Below, one piece after another: positions 6,847-13,515 of a DNA stretch of 16,575 nucleotides. This DNA is from an uncultured Erysipelotrichaceae bacterium. Its GTDB lineage: Bacteria > Bacillota_I > Bacilli_A > RF39 > UBA660. Position numbers and translations under genes: made by a program. The number at the start of each line of letters is the position of its first letter. The first letter of the stretch is position 1. The notes under the pieces were generated by a model, which saw only the letters and a program-made list of their open reading frames with translations, did no database searches and was not told where the DNA came from. The DNA is taken from positions 1-16,575 of the forward strand of contig CACZOV010000159.1 in NCBI GenBank assembly GCA_902782915.1, given 5' to 3'.

Positions 6847-7857
6847 ATGAATGGAAATATCATGTTTATCTTTGTTATAGAATTAATTCTTTTGTATTTA
6901 CTTGCTTTAGTTTTTTATTATTTTATTTTACTAGTTCGTAAATTAAATATAGAGGATAGATTAGGTCCTTATACAATTTATAAAGAAAAAAAAGAGAAAA
7001 AGGTCTTTGACGAAATATTTTCACTGGGAAGAAGTTTTATAAAAAGACTTTCTAAATTATTATATAAAATAAAACTATTTGATAATTATTCTTTAAAATA
7101 TCAAAAATATATAAAAAAAGAAGAAAAATATTTTCTTGATAAAATGGATTTTGTAAGTCGAAAAGTAATTCTTAGTATCATATTTTTACTTCTTGTTCTT
7201 TTGTATGATTTGTTTTTTTATCAAAAAATTACAATACTTCAATTACTTATTTCTTTTTTACTTGGCTTTTATTTATTAGATTTATTTTTAGTATCAGAGA
7301 ATAAATATTTAAAATATCAAAAGAAAAATGATTTATTAAGAGCAATTACTATAATGAATAATAGTTTTAAAAGTGGACATAGTATTATGCAGGCAATTAA
7401 ATTAGTAAGCATGGAACTTGATTCGCCTCTTGGACTAGAATTTAAGAAAATGTATGTTGATCTTACTTATGGACTAGAATTTGATGTTGTATTTAGTCGA
7501 TTTGAAAATAGAGTTAATATGGATGAAGTTAAATATATAACAACCTCTCTTTCTATTTTAAATGAAACAGGTGGAGATATTGTTAAAGTATTTGAAAGTG
7601 TTGAAAAAAACTTTTTTAACAACAATAAGTTAGAGGATGAACTTAAAAATTTAACAGCTGCCAGTAAACTTTTATATATGATTTTACTTTTCATACCAGT
7701 TTTATTTGTAGTTGTTATATATCTTCTTGATAATACTTATTTTATACCACTTTTAACAAATATCTTTGGTTATCTTATTTTATTTACTTGTCTTACTTTA
7801 TATATTTTATATATTGTAATTGTTCGAAATTTGATGAAAGTAGGTAAGAAATTATGA
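6847..7857 (+). CDS. tadB: TadB-like inner-membrane platform protein
   Basis: 336 residues. One N-terminal membrane helix (about 5-30), a basic cytoplasmic stretch, two helices near 107-150, a cytoplasmic T2SSF (GspF-like) domain at about 160-270, and two C-terminal helices (about 272-295 and 300-328). The T2SSF part shows 'IMNNSFKSGHSIMQAI', a charged 'E...YGLEFD' stretch and 'NETGGDIVKVFE', as in TadB. It forms, with TadC, the inner-membrane scaffold on which TadA acts. The ATG overlaps nothing but sits four bases after the tadA stop. The 3' end overlaps tadC by four bases (ATGA). Confidence 0.88.
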   Translation: MNGNIMFIFVIELILLYLLALVFYYFILLVRKLNIEDRLGPYTIYKEKKEKKVFDEIFSLGRSFIKRLSKLLYKIKLFDNYSLKYQKYIKKEEKYFLDKMDFVSRKVILSIIFLLLVLLYDLFFYQKITILQLLISFLLGFYLLDLFLVSENKYLKYQKKNDLLRAITIMNNSFKSGHSIMQAIKLVSMELDSPLGLEFKKMYVDLTYGLEFDVVFSRFENRVNMDEVKYITTSLSILNETGGDIVKVFESVEKNFFNNNKLEDELKNLTAASKLLYMILLFIPVLFVVVIYLLDNTYFIPLLTNIFGYLILFTCLTLYILYIVIVRNLMKVGKKL

Positions 7858-8552
7858 TCAATCGATTAGCTAGTTTTTTCTATCGAAAAGAAACTCTTTT
7901 AGCACTTGAAAAGAAGATTAAACTTTTAGGAAGTAATACTAAGTATAATGCTATTACTTTTATGAATATTCGCTTATTTAGTAGTATTTTAGTATTCTTT
8001 TTAATCTTATTTTTATTTAAAATAGGTTATCTTTTAGCTCCAATTATTGCTTATTTATATTATTATTTTTTACCAAATATCTTTTTTGATAATAAAATAA
8101 AAGAAAGAAGTAGAAAACTTGATAGTGATGCTTTATATTTTTTTGAAATATTAGCTTTGTCATTAGAATCAGGTAATAATTTAATTAATGCTTTAACCAA
8201 AACTAGTTCAAGTATTGATTCAGATTTATCTTTAGAGTTTAGAGAAACAATTAGAGAAGTTAGTTATGGTAAAAGTCTTGATGAAGCCCTTGATAACTTA
8301 AAAACAAGAATTCCAAGTGATACCATTAATAATATTATATTAAATATAAAAGAATCTAGTTTATTTGGAAATAGTATTATAGATACTTTATATAATCAAA
8401 TTGATTATATAAGAGAAAAAATTATTTTAGAAACTCGTGCATATATATCTAAACTTCCTCTTAAAATAAGTGTAATATCAGTTTTATTCTTTATTCCTCT
8501 TTTATTACTTCTTATTTTAGGACCTGTAGTATTAAAATATTTTTTAGGATAG
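7854..8552 (+). CDS. tadC: TadC-like inner-membrane platform protein
   Basis: 232 residues. Two central-N membrane helices (about 38-75), a T2SSF domain at about 90-190 ('ALSLESGNNLINALTKTSS', then 'SYGKSLDEALDNL', 'ESSLFGNSII'), and one C-terminal helix (about 205-228). The repeated 'l.sG.sl..Al....' plan marks it as the second T2SSF platform subunit. It starts with ATGA overlapping the tadB stop and has AGGTAAG upstream, so it is translated with tadB. It is shorter than many TadC proteins, which usually have an extra N-terminal helix. The TAG stop lies inside the stem of the operon terminator. Confidence 0.88.
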   Translation: MINRLASFFYRKETLLALEKKIKLLGSNTKYNAITFMNIRLFSSILVFFLILFLFKIGYLLAPIIAYLYYYFLPNIFFDNKIKERSRKLDSDALYFFEILALSLESGNNLINALTKTSSSIDSDLSLEFRETIREVSYGKSLDEALDNLKTRIPSDTINNIILNIKESSLFGNSIIDTLYNQIDYIREKIILETRAYISKLPLKISVISVLFFIPLLLLLILGPVVLKYFLG

Positions 8553-8570
8553 TAAGACTATCTTTTTTTT
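8546..8570 (+). terminator. terminator of the Tad operon
   Basis: GATAGT (8548-8553), loop AAG, ACTATC (8557-8562) and eight T to 8570. The tadC stop codon (8550-8552) forms part of the stem. Confidence 0.8.
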
Positions 8571-8590
8571 GTCAATTTTTTTTAATTTGA

Positions 8591-8619
8591 TTGATTAAGT
8601 ATTAGGGGTTTGTTATAAT
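8591..8619 (+). promoter_or_regulatory. promoter of the thyA-folA-tmk-pyrH operon
   Basis: TTGATT at 8591-8596, 17 bases, TATAAT at 8614-8619, with an extended -10 (TGTTATAAT). Transcription would begin near 8626, a few bases before the GGAGG at 8630, so the leader is too short for a riboswitch. Confidence 0.8.
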
Positions 8620-8638
8620 GAAATAAAGTGGAGGAAAT

Positions 8639-9541
8639 ATGTCAAAGTTTGATAAAGAATATTTAAAATTATGTAAAAAAATATTAGAAGAAGGAAAAGA
8701 AGTTGAGAATAGAACTGGTATAAATACTATAAAAATTCCATCTTATCATTTTGAATTTGATTTAGAAAAAGAATTTCCAATTTTAACAACTAAACAACTA
8801 TTTTTTAAAAATGCTATTACAGAACTTTTGTGGATTTATCAAGCCCAAAGTAATGATGTAAGGTGGCTTCAAGAAAGAGGAAATCATATTTGGGATGAAT
8901 GGGAAATACAAGATGATGGTAAGTGGTATGCAACTCAGATGTTACCTGATAAGGATGGGAAATTAGTACGTCAAGAAGTAGTAAAAGACTTTGGAGTTGA
9001 ATGGGCTCATACAATTGGAACTGCATATGGTTGGATAGTTAAAGAATATAATCAATTAGATAACTTAATTGATAAAATAAAACATAATCCAACTGATCGT
9101 CGAATGATCATTAATTTATGGCAAAATAAACATTTAGAAACAGCTGTACTTCCTTCTTGTGTATGGTCAAGTGAATGGGATGTAACAGATAATCATTTAA
9201 ATGCATGGGTTCATCAAAGATCATGTGATGTTCCCTTAGGTCTTCCTTTTAATATAACTCAATATTCAGTTCTTCTTTATATGCTTGCTCATGTAACAGG
9301 ATTAAAACCAGGTACACTTAATTGGTCTATTAAGGATGCTCATATTTATGTTAATCAAATAGAAGGAATTAAAGAGCAAATAAGGCGAGGTGAAGAACTT
9401 CCTGATTTAGAAGCTCCTGAAATTTGGCTAAATCCAGAAATTAAAGATTTTTATGATTTTGATAATTCAAGAGAACTTAAAGATATTAAAATATTAAATT
9501 ATAAGCATCATGGAAAAATTAAGTTTCCAATTGCTCAGTAG
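8639..9541 (+). CDS. thyA: thymidylate synthase ThyA (B. subtilis/phi3T type)
   Basis: 300 residues; makes dTMP from dUMP using methylene-tetrahydrofolate, releasing dihydrofolate. GGAGG at 8630-8634 precedes ATG. Motifs: 'PILTTKQLFFKNAITELLWI' (47-66), 'SNDVRWLQERGNHIWDEW' (71-88), phosphate-binding Arg pair in PTDRRMI (151-157), catalytic Cys C174 in LPSCVW, HQRSCDVPLGLPFN at 192-205, and 'APEIWLNPEIKDFYDF' near the end. The catalytic loop reads PSCVW, not the PCH of E. coli or Lactobacillus ThyA. Together with 'SNDV', 'HIWDEW' and 'NPEIKDFYDF' this matches the clade of B. subtilis ThyA/phage phi3T. The segment 88-125 is longer than in that enzyme. It is the first gene of a dTMP operon; folA starts eight bases after its stop. 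Confidence 0.95.
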   Translation: MSKFDKEYLKLCKKILEEGKEVENRTGINTIKIPSYHFEFDLEKEFPILTTKQLFFKNAITELLWIYQAQSNDVRWLQERGNHIWDEWEIQDDGKWYATQMLPDKDGKLVRQEVVKDFGVEWAHTIGTAYGWIVKEYNQLDNLIDKIKHNPTDRRMIINLWQNKHLETAVLPSCVWSSEWDVTDNHLNAWVHQRSCDVPLGLPFNITQYSVLLYMLAHVTGLKPGTLNWSIKDAHIYVNQIEGIKEQIRRGEELPDLEAPEIWLNPEIKDFYDFDNSRELKDIKILNYKHHGKIKFPIAQ

Positions 9542-9548
9542 GTTGCGT

Positions 9549-10028
9549 ATGAAGTTATCAATTATAGCTTGTGTTGGCAAGAATTTAGAACTAGGTAAGG
9601 GGAATGATCTTATATTTCGAATAAAAGAAGATCAAAAATATTTTAAAAAAGTTACAATAAATCATATAGTTGTTATGGGAAGACGTACTTTTGAATCTCT
9701 TCCTGGAATTTTAAAAGAAAGAAAAAATGTTGTTATTACAAGAAGTAATAAAGAGTTTCCAGAAGAAGTTGAAGTATTTAAAAGTATTGAAGAATTTATG
9801 GATCATTATAAAGATTATGAAGATGAAATATTTGTTATAGGAGGAGCAAGTATTTATAGACAATTTCTAGACTTTTGTGATAAAATATATCTAACGGAAG
9901 TAGACAAGTCACATGATGCTGACGTTTATTTTCCAGATTTTGATAAGAGTTTATTTGAAAAGAAAATTATTGAAAGTGGAGAATCAAAAACTTTAAAATA
10001 TGATTTTGCTATTTATAGGAGGAAATAA
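9549..10028 (+). CDS. folA: dihydrofolate reductase
   Basis: 159 residues from ATG 9549, preceded by AGGT (9540-9543) that overlaps the thyA stop; an upstream in-frame ATG at 9510 lies inside thyA and has no site. It reduces the dihydrofolate produced by ThyA. Recognisable parts: 'SIIACVGKNLELGKGNDL' (4-21), acidic catalytic residue D28 in 'IKEDQKYFK', 'VVMGRRTFESLPG' (about 43-55), and 'EIFVIGGASIYRQFL', the NADPH-binding GG loop. The usual 'PW' before the catalytic helix (Trp22 of E. coli) is I22-F23 here. Similar 'LIF.I.ED' forms occur in other low-GC Bacillota as far as I recall, so this is probably lineage-specific, not a defect. The last codons AGG-AGG-AAA double as the ribosome-binding site of tmk. 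Confidence 0.93.
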   Translation: MKLSIIACVGKNLELGKGNDLIFRIKEDQKYFKKVTINHIVVMGRRTFESLPGILKERKNVVITRSNKEFPEEVEVFKSIEEFMDHYKDYEDEIFVIGGASIYRQFLDFCDKIYLTEVDKSHDADVYFPDFDKSLFEKKIIESGESKTLKYDFAIYRRK

Positions 10029-10696
10029 TGGGAAAGTTTATTGTCATTGAAGGAACTGATTGTAGTGGAAAAGAAACACAAAGTAAATTATTAGTAGAAA
10101 AACTAAATTCTAGAGGATATAAAGCAATACGTTTAACTTTTCCAAATTATGATAGTCCAACAGGAAAAATTGTTGGAGGACCATATTTAGGAAAAAAAGA
10201 AATAGGTGAATGTTGGTTTCCAGAAGGGGCAGTAAACTTAGATCCAAAAGTTGCATGTTTATATTATGCAGCCGATAGAAAATACAATGAAAAAGAAATT
10301 AAAAAATATTTAGACGATGATTATTTTGTTATATGTGATAGGTATGTTTCTAGTAACATGGCTCATCAAGGAAGTAAAATTCGTGATGATGAAGAAAGAT
10401 TTCATATGTATGAATGGATTGATAAGTTAGAATTTTGGCTTTTAAATTTACCAAAACCTGATAAAACTATATTTTTACATGTTCCATATACTTATGCAGC
10501 TAAATTAAAAAAGAATAGAACATCACTTGATGAACATGAAATGAGTGAAGAACATTTAAAAAACTCCGAAATTGCATATATAGAGTTATCTGAAATGTAT
10601 AATTGGAAACATATTAATTGCATAAATGATGATGAAATAAGAACCATTGAAGATATAAATAATGAAATAATTGAATGTTTAGAAGAATATTTGTAG
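10028..10696 (+). CDS. tmk: thymidylate (dTMP) kinase
   Basis: 222 residues; phosphorylates dTMP to dTDP. The ATG shares its A with the folA stop (TAATG), and AGGAGG at 10017-10022 is coded by the folA tail. The N-terminal P-loop EGTDCSGKETQ (8-18) has the normal G.....GK frame but Glu16 where Thr/Ser is usual, followed by T17. I recall this 'GTD.SGKETQ' form in a subgroup of clostridial thymidylate kinases. The DR motif is in 'CDRYVSSNMAHQG' (about 103-115), as in Tmk. The LID region 'KKNRTSLDEHEMSEEHLKNSE' is rich in charged residues. The region 43-62 (PTGKIVGGPYLGKKEIGECW) is longer than in E. coli Tmk. Context (thyA, folA, pyrH) supports the substrate. Confidence 0.9.
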   Translation: MGKFIVIEGTDCSGKETQSKLLVEKLNSRGYKAIRLTFPNYDSPTGKIVGGPYLGKKEIGECWFPEGAVNLDPKVACLYYAADRKYNEKEIKKYLDDDYFVICDRYVSSNMAHQGSKIRDDEERFHMYEWIDKLEFWLLNLPKPDKTIFLHVPYTYAAKLKKNRTSLDEHEMSEEHLKNSEIAYIELSEMYNWKHINCINDDEIRTIEDINNEIIECLEEYL

Positions 10697-10704
10697 GAGG
10701 ATTT

Positions 10705-11409
10705 ATGTATAAAAATATTTTATTAAAATTAAGTGGCGAATCACTTATGAGTGATAATGAAAATATTAATAAGGAAAAAACTCATGAGATAGCAGAGTTA
10801 ATAAAACGTGTTCATGATATGGGGGTTAATATTGGAATAGTTGTTGGTGGTGGAAACTTTTTTAGAGGTAGAAGTCACCAAGATATGGAAGCAATTAACG
10901 CTGATTCAATGGGAATGCTTGGAACAACAATGAATGCTCTTGCTCTAAGAGATGCATTTACTAAAGTAGGACTTCCTAATCTAATTTTTTCACCATTTGA
11001 TTTTCATGAACTTATTGAAAGTCACTCTGAAGATGAAATAAAAGAAATGTATAAAAATGGATCTGTTATTACTTTTAGTGGTGGAACAGGACATATTGGA
11101 TGTTCAACTGATACTGCAGCAAGTATGAAAGCAATACTAATTGGAGCTGATGTAATTATTAAACTTACTAATGTTGATGGTGTTTATGATAAAGATCCAA
11201 ATAAATATAGCGATGCTAAAATGTATGATAAATTAAGTCATCAAGAGGTTTTGGATAATCCAGAAATAAAAGTTATGGATCTTAAATGTATTGAAGACTG
11301 TCAAGAAGAAAATAAAGATATTTTAGTAATTAACTTTAATGATCAAGAAAATTTAATTAAAGTATTACAAGGAGAAAAAATCGGTACGGTGATTACAAGT
11401 CGTGAATGA
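10705..11409 (+). CDS. pyrH: UMP kinase (uridylate kinase)
   Basis: 234 residues from ATG 10705 with TAGGAGGA directly upstream; an in-frame ATG at 10675 is inside tmk and is rejected. PyrH, of the amino-acid-kinase fold, makes UDP from UMP. Motifs: 'ILLKLSGESL' (5-14), 'VVGGGNFFRGR', 'NADSMGMLGTTMNALALRDAF', 'GGTGHIGCSTDTAAS', 'DVIIKLTNVDGVYDKDP', and the C-terminal 'GTVIT'. The loop 'GHIGCSTDTAA' differs from the common 'GNPFFTTDTAA', which may mark a variant clade. In most Bacillota pyrH lies between tsf and frr; here it is the fourth gene of a dTMP operon, eight bases after tmk. Its 3' end overlaps the next small gene by eight bases. Confidence 0.93.
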   Translation: MYKNILLKLSGESLMSDNENINKEKTHEIAELIKRVHDMGVNIGIVVGGGNFFRGRSHQDMEAINADSMGMLGTTMNALALRDAFTKVGLPNLIFSPFDFHELIESHSEDEIKEMYKNGSVITFSGGTGHIGCSTDTAASMKAILIGADVIIKLTNVDGVYDKDPNKYSDAKMYDKLSHQEVLDNPEIKVMDLKCIEDCQEENKDILVINFNDQENLIKVLQGEKIGTVITSRE

Positions 11410-11614
11410 TAAAATAATCAAAGAATACCAAAAAAAACGAGTTTTAAAATATATAATAATTATTTTAAGTTTACTTATTATCTTTTTAGAAGGTTTAGCC
11501 TTATTTAAAGTTATTTCTTACTTATGGGGACTTATTCCGTTTGTTATAAATTGTATAGTTAAATACTTTTATGAAAAAGAAATAAATAAAAATAAAAAAC
11601 TTCAAGAAAAATAA
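11402..11614 (+). CDS. small two-helix membrane protein, unknown
   Basis: 70 residues from GTG 11402, overlapping the pyrH end by eight bases in another frame. A short basic N-terminus (KIIKEYQKKRVLKY) is followed by two membrane helices (about 15-34 and 37-54) and a very basic tail (EKEINKNKKLQEK). GGTGAT at 11388-11393 is the only Shine-Dalgarno-like site, eight bases away, so initiation probably depends on coupling with pyrH. I recognise no family. The coding region runs into the 5' arm of the operon terminator and the stop lies in its loop. It could be an accidental reading frame, but the two clean helices, the bracketing by basic residues and the tight overlap argue for a real gene. Confidence 0.5.
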   Translation: MNDKIIKEYQKKRVLKYIIIILSLLIIFLEGLALFKVISYLWGLIPFVINCIVKYFYEKEINKNKKLQEK

Positions 11615-11631
11615 AGTCTTGAAGTTTTTTT
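11594..11631. terminator. strong bidirectional terminator of the dTMP operon
   Basis: A 14-bp stem (11594-11607 with 11617-11630; core ACTTCAAGA/TCTTGAAGT) with a nine-base loop and flanking T-run. The minus strand also has a T-rich tail, so it can end the opposing 72-residue gene. The stop of the 70-residue gene (11612-11614) lies in the loop. Confidence 0.85.
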
Positions 11632-11848
11632 AAAACAAGAATCTTGATACTAAAAATCCTAAAAAAAGAAGTTCAATAAATAAAATGAAGCAGTTTATTC
11701 TTGTAAATGCGATAAAAACAATAAAAAGTTGATAAAGACAAATAATTAAAAGAATAGATGTTACAATATTATATAAAATACTTACTTTTCTTCTAGCACG
11801 ACACATATTACAATAACAAAGGAAGCCATGTCCTCTTTTTTTAAACAT
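11630..11848 (-). CDS. small Cys-motif membrane protein, unknown
   Basis: 72 residues, ATG at 11848-11846, with GGTGAT three bases upstream. The basic N-terminus MFKKRGHGFL is followed by CYCNMCRARR (CxCxxC at 11-16 with a basic tail) and then two hydrophobic helices (about 26-50 and 53-71). H7 and the three Cys could bind a metal on the cytoplasmic side. I recognise no family. The start has the same ribosome-binding geometry as established genes, and the gene is bounded by a bidirectional terminator, which supports it as real. I found no convincing promoter on the minus strand. Confidence 0.55.
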   Translation of the reverse strand: MFKKRGHGFLCYCNMCRARRKVSILYNIVTSILLIICLYQLFIVFIAFTRINCFILFIELLFLGFLVSRFLF

Positions 11849-11851
11849 AGA

Positions 11852-11857
11852 ATCACC
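11852..11857 (-). promoter_or_regulatory. GGTGAT ribosome-binding site of the 72-residue gene
   Basis: On the minus strand GGTGAT is followed by TCT and ATG 11848, identical spacing to three other genes here. It is the main support for this short gene. Confidence 0.55.
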
Positions 11858-11966
11858 ATTATAGTTTATGTTTTTTTTTGATTTTGTATAGTTTTTTTTC
11901 CTATTTAAAGTATTAAACTGATTTATAAAAAAAATAAATATAATTTTATAATTAAGTATATTTTTT

Positions 11967-11982
11967 GTCTAAGAATATAGAC
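11967..11982. repeat. inverted repeat at the aquaporin promoter
   Basis: GTCTA (11967-11971), six bases, TAGAC (11978-11982). The right arm coincides with the predicted -35 box, so it may be an operator. Arms are only five bases, which could arise by chance in AT-rich sequence. Confidence 0.35.
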
Positions 11983-12006
11983 TTTTAATTAGAAATTTAG
12001 TACAAT
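11978..12006 (+). promoter_or_regulatory. probable aquaporin promoter
   Basis: TAGACT at 11978-11983, 17 bases, TACAAT at 12001-12006. Both boxes deviate from consensus more than the other promoters here. AAAGGAGG before ATG 12026 is strong. Confidence 0.5.
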
Positions 12007-12025
12007 TTAATTAAAGGAGGAAAAA

Positions 12026-12697
12026 ATGAAAAAGTATATTTCGGAGTTTGTTGGAACATGTTTTTTAACTTTACTTGCTTGTGGTGTTGCAGTTATTGTA
12101 GGATGTGATACATCAGCAGGAATTATTGCAACGTCTTTAGCTTTTGGTCTTGTAATTGTTGCAGGTGCTTATTCCATTGGTAATGTTTCAGGATGCCATA
12201 TTAATCCAGCTGTATCGCTTGGAATGTATGTATCTGGAAAAATGAAACTTAGTGAATGTGTTAAGTACATGATTGCTCAAGTATTAGGAGCGCTTATAGG
12301 ATCATTACTATTAGGATTTATTCTTGGAAGTTTTGATGCTCTTGGTGCTAATGCTTATGGTGGAGTTCTTCCAAATGGAATGGAAGTAACAATTTTAATT
12401 GCTTTTGTTGTTGAAACCCTATTAACATTTATCTTTGTTACAACAATTTTAGGAGTAACAGATAAAAAAGAAAATGGTCATGTAACTGGAATTGTTATTG
12501 GACTTACTTTAACTTTAGTTCATTTATTTGGAATTCCTGTTACTGGAACATCAGTAAACCCTGCAAGAAGTTTAGCACCAGCCCTTCTTCAAGGAGGAAG
12601 TGCAATTAATCAAGTTTGGTTATTTATTGTAGCCCCATTTGTTGGAGCAATTCTTGCTGGATTATTCTATAAGTATGTTTTAAAAACATCTAAATAG
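12026..12697 (+). CDS. aqpZ: aquaporin Z-like water channel
   Basis: 223 residues, AAAGGAGG ten bases before ATG. It is a complete MIP-family channel: six membrane helices and two half-helices with NPA boxes at 60-62 (HINPAVS) and 178-180 (SVNPARS). The selectivity-filter residues F40, H166, T175 and R181 match those of E. coli AqpZ (F43, H174, T183, R189). This predicts a water channel, not a glycerol facilitator, where the filter lacks His. The length is close to AqpZ. The gene is monocistronic between its own promoter and a hairpin. An inverted repeat lies on the -35 box, so expression may be regulated. Confidence 0.92.
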   Translation: MKKYISEFVGTCFLTLLACGVAVIVGCDTSAGIIATSLAFGLVIVAGAYSIGNVSGCHINPAVSLGMYVSGKMKLSECVKYMIAQVLGALIGSLLLGFILGSFDALGANAYGGVLPNGMEVTILIAFVVETLLTFIFVTTILGVTDKKENGHVTGIVIGLTLTLVHLFGIPVTGTSVNPARSLAPALLQGGSAINQVWLFIVAPFVGAILAGLFYKYVLKTSK

Positions 12698-12702
12698 AAT
12701 TT

Positions 12703-12728
12703 GAAAATGGACAATAGTCCTTTTCTTT
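12703..12728 (+). terminator. probable terminator after aqpZ
   Basis: GAAAA plus GGAC (12703-12712, one bulged T) pairs with GTCC plus TTTTC (12717-12725) around AATA. The T-run is interrupted, so read-through into nadE is possible; no clear promoter is visible for nadE. Confidence 0.6.
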
Positions 12729-12768
12729 ATGTCTTAAAATAAAAAAATAATAAAAAAGAAGGAATAAA

Positions 12769-13515
12769 ATGATAGAATTTAATGCCAAAGAAGAAGTTTT
12801 AAAAATTATTAATTTTATAAGAGATTATTATGATAAAAATAATTTAAAAGGAGTAGTTATAGGATTAAGTGGAGGAAAAGATAGTGCGGTTGTTGCTGGT
12901 TTGTTTACAAAAGCATTAGGATGTGAAAATGTTGTTGGAGTTTTTATTCCATGCCATTCCCAAAATAGTGATAAAAAAGATGCTAAAATAGTTGCTGATA
13001 ATTTTAACATCTCTTTTCTAGAACTTGATCTAACTAAAACTTTTGATACATTCAAAGAAGAAATTAAATTATTTAATGAATTAGATTTAGAAAATTGTGA
13101 TATTAATTTAAAACCAAGACTTAGAATGAGTGGTTTGTATTATATTGCTTCCATGTTAAGTAATAAATACAAAAAAACATATCTTGTTGCAGGGTGTGGT
13201 AATAAATCTGAAAAGTATGTTGGGTATACAACAAAGTATGGTGATAATGCATCTGATATAGAAGTAATAAGTGACTTTTTTGTAAGTGAAGTAATTATGC
13301 TAGGAAAAGAAGTTGGAGTTCCTGAAAGTATTTTATATAAAACTCCAGCAGATGGTTTAAGTGATAAGAGTGATGAAGAAAAACTAGGATTTACTTATCA
13401 GGAAATTGAAAATGTTTGTAGAAATAATAAAGTAAATTTAAAAACAAAGGATAGAATTTTAAAAATGCATGAAAATAATATACATAAATCTAAGATAGTG
13501 AGATATGAAAGATGA
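12769..13515 (+). CDS. nadE: NAD synthase (ammonia-dependent, short form)
   Basis: 248 residues, AAGGAA six bases upstream of ATG. It amidates deamido-NAD to NAD with ATP. The PP-loop ATP-binding motif is SGGKDS at 34-39. Substrate-site segments are 'NLKPRLRMSGLYYIA' (113-127), 'AGCGNKSEKYVGYTTKYGD' (141-159), 'ASDIEVISD' and 'LYKTPADGLSDKSDEEKLGF' (189-208), the counterpart of the usual 'P(T/S)AGLW.gQtDE' loop. There is no glutaminase domain, so free ammonia would be the nitrogen donor. The stop overlaps the nadD start by four bases (ATGA). The pair encodes the last two steps of NAD synthesis in reverse order. Confidence 0.93.
   Translation: MIEFNAKEEVLKIINFIRDYYDKNNLKGVVIGLSGGKDSAVVAGLFTKALGCENVVGVFIPCHSQNSDKKDAKIVADNFNISFLELDLTKTFDTFKEEIKLFNELDLENCDINLKPRLRMSGLYYIASMLSNKYKKTYLVAGCGNKSEKYVGYTTKYGDNASDIEVISDFFVSEVIMLGKEVGVPESILYKTPADGLSDKSDEEKLGFTYQEIENVCRNNKVNLKTKDRILKMHENNIHKSKIVRYER

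Noticed and set aside
9510..9548. Earlier ATG for folA
   Set aside because: It lies inside thyA, adds 13 residues absent from dihydrofolate reductases, and MKLSIIA at 9549 is the normal N-terminus.
10675..10704. Earlier ATG for pyrH
   Set aside because: It is within tmk; TAGGAGGA precedes ATG 10705 and the protein there starts as PyrH should.
11858..11863. Minus-strand TATAAT for the 72-residue gene
   Set aside because: It directly abuts the GGTGAT site, so transcription would start after the ribosome-binding site; no -35 either.
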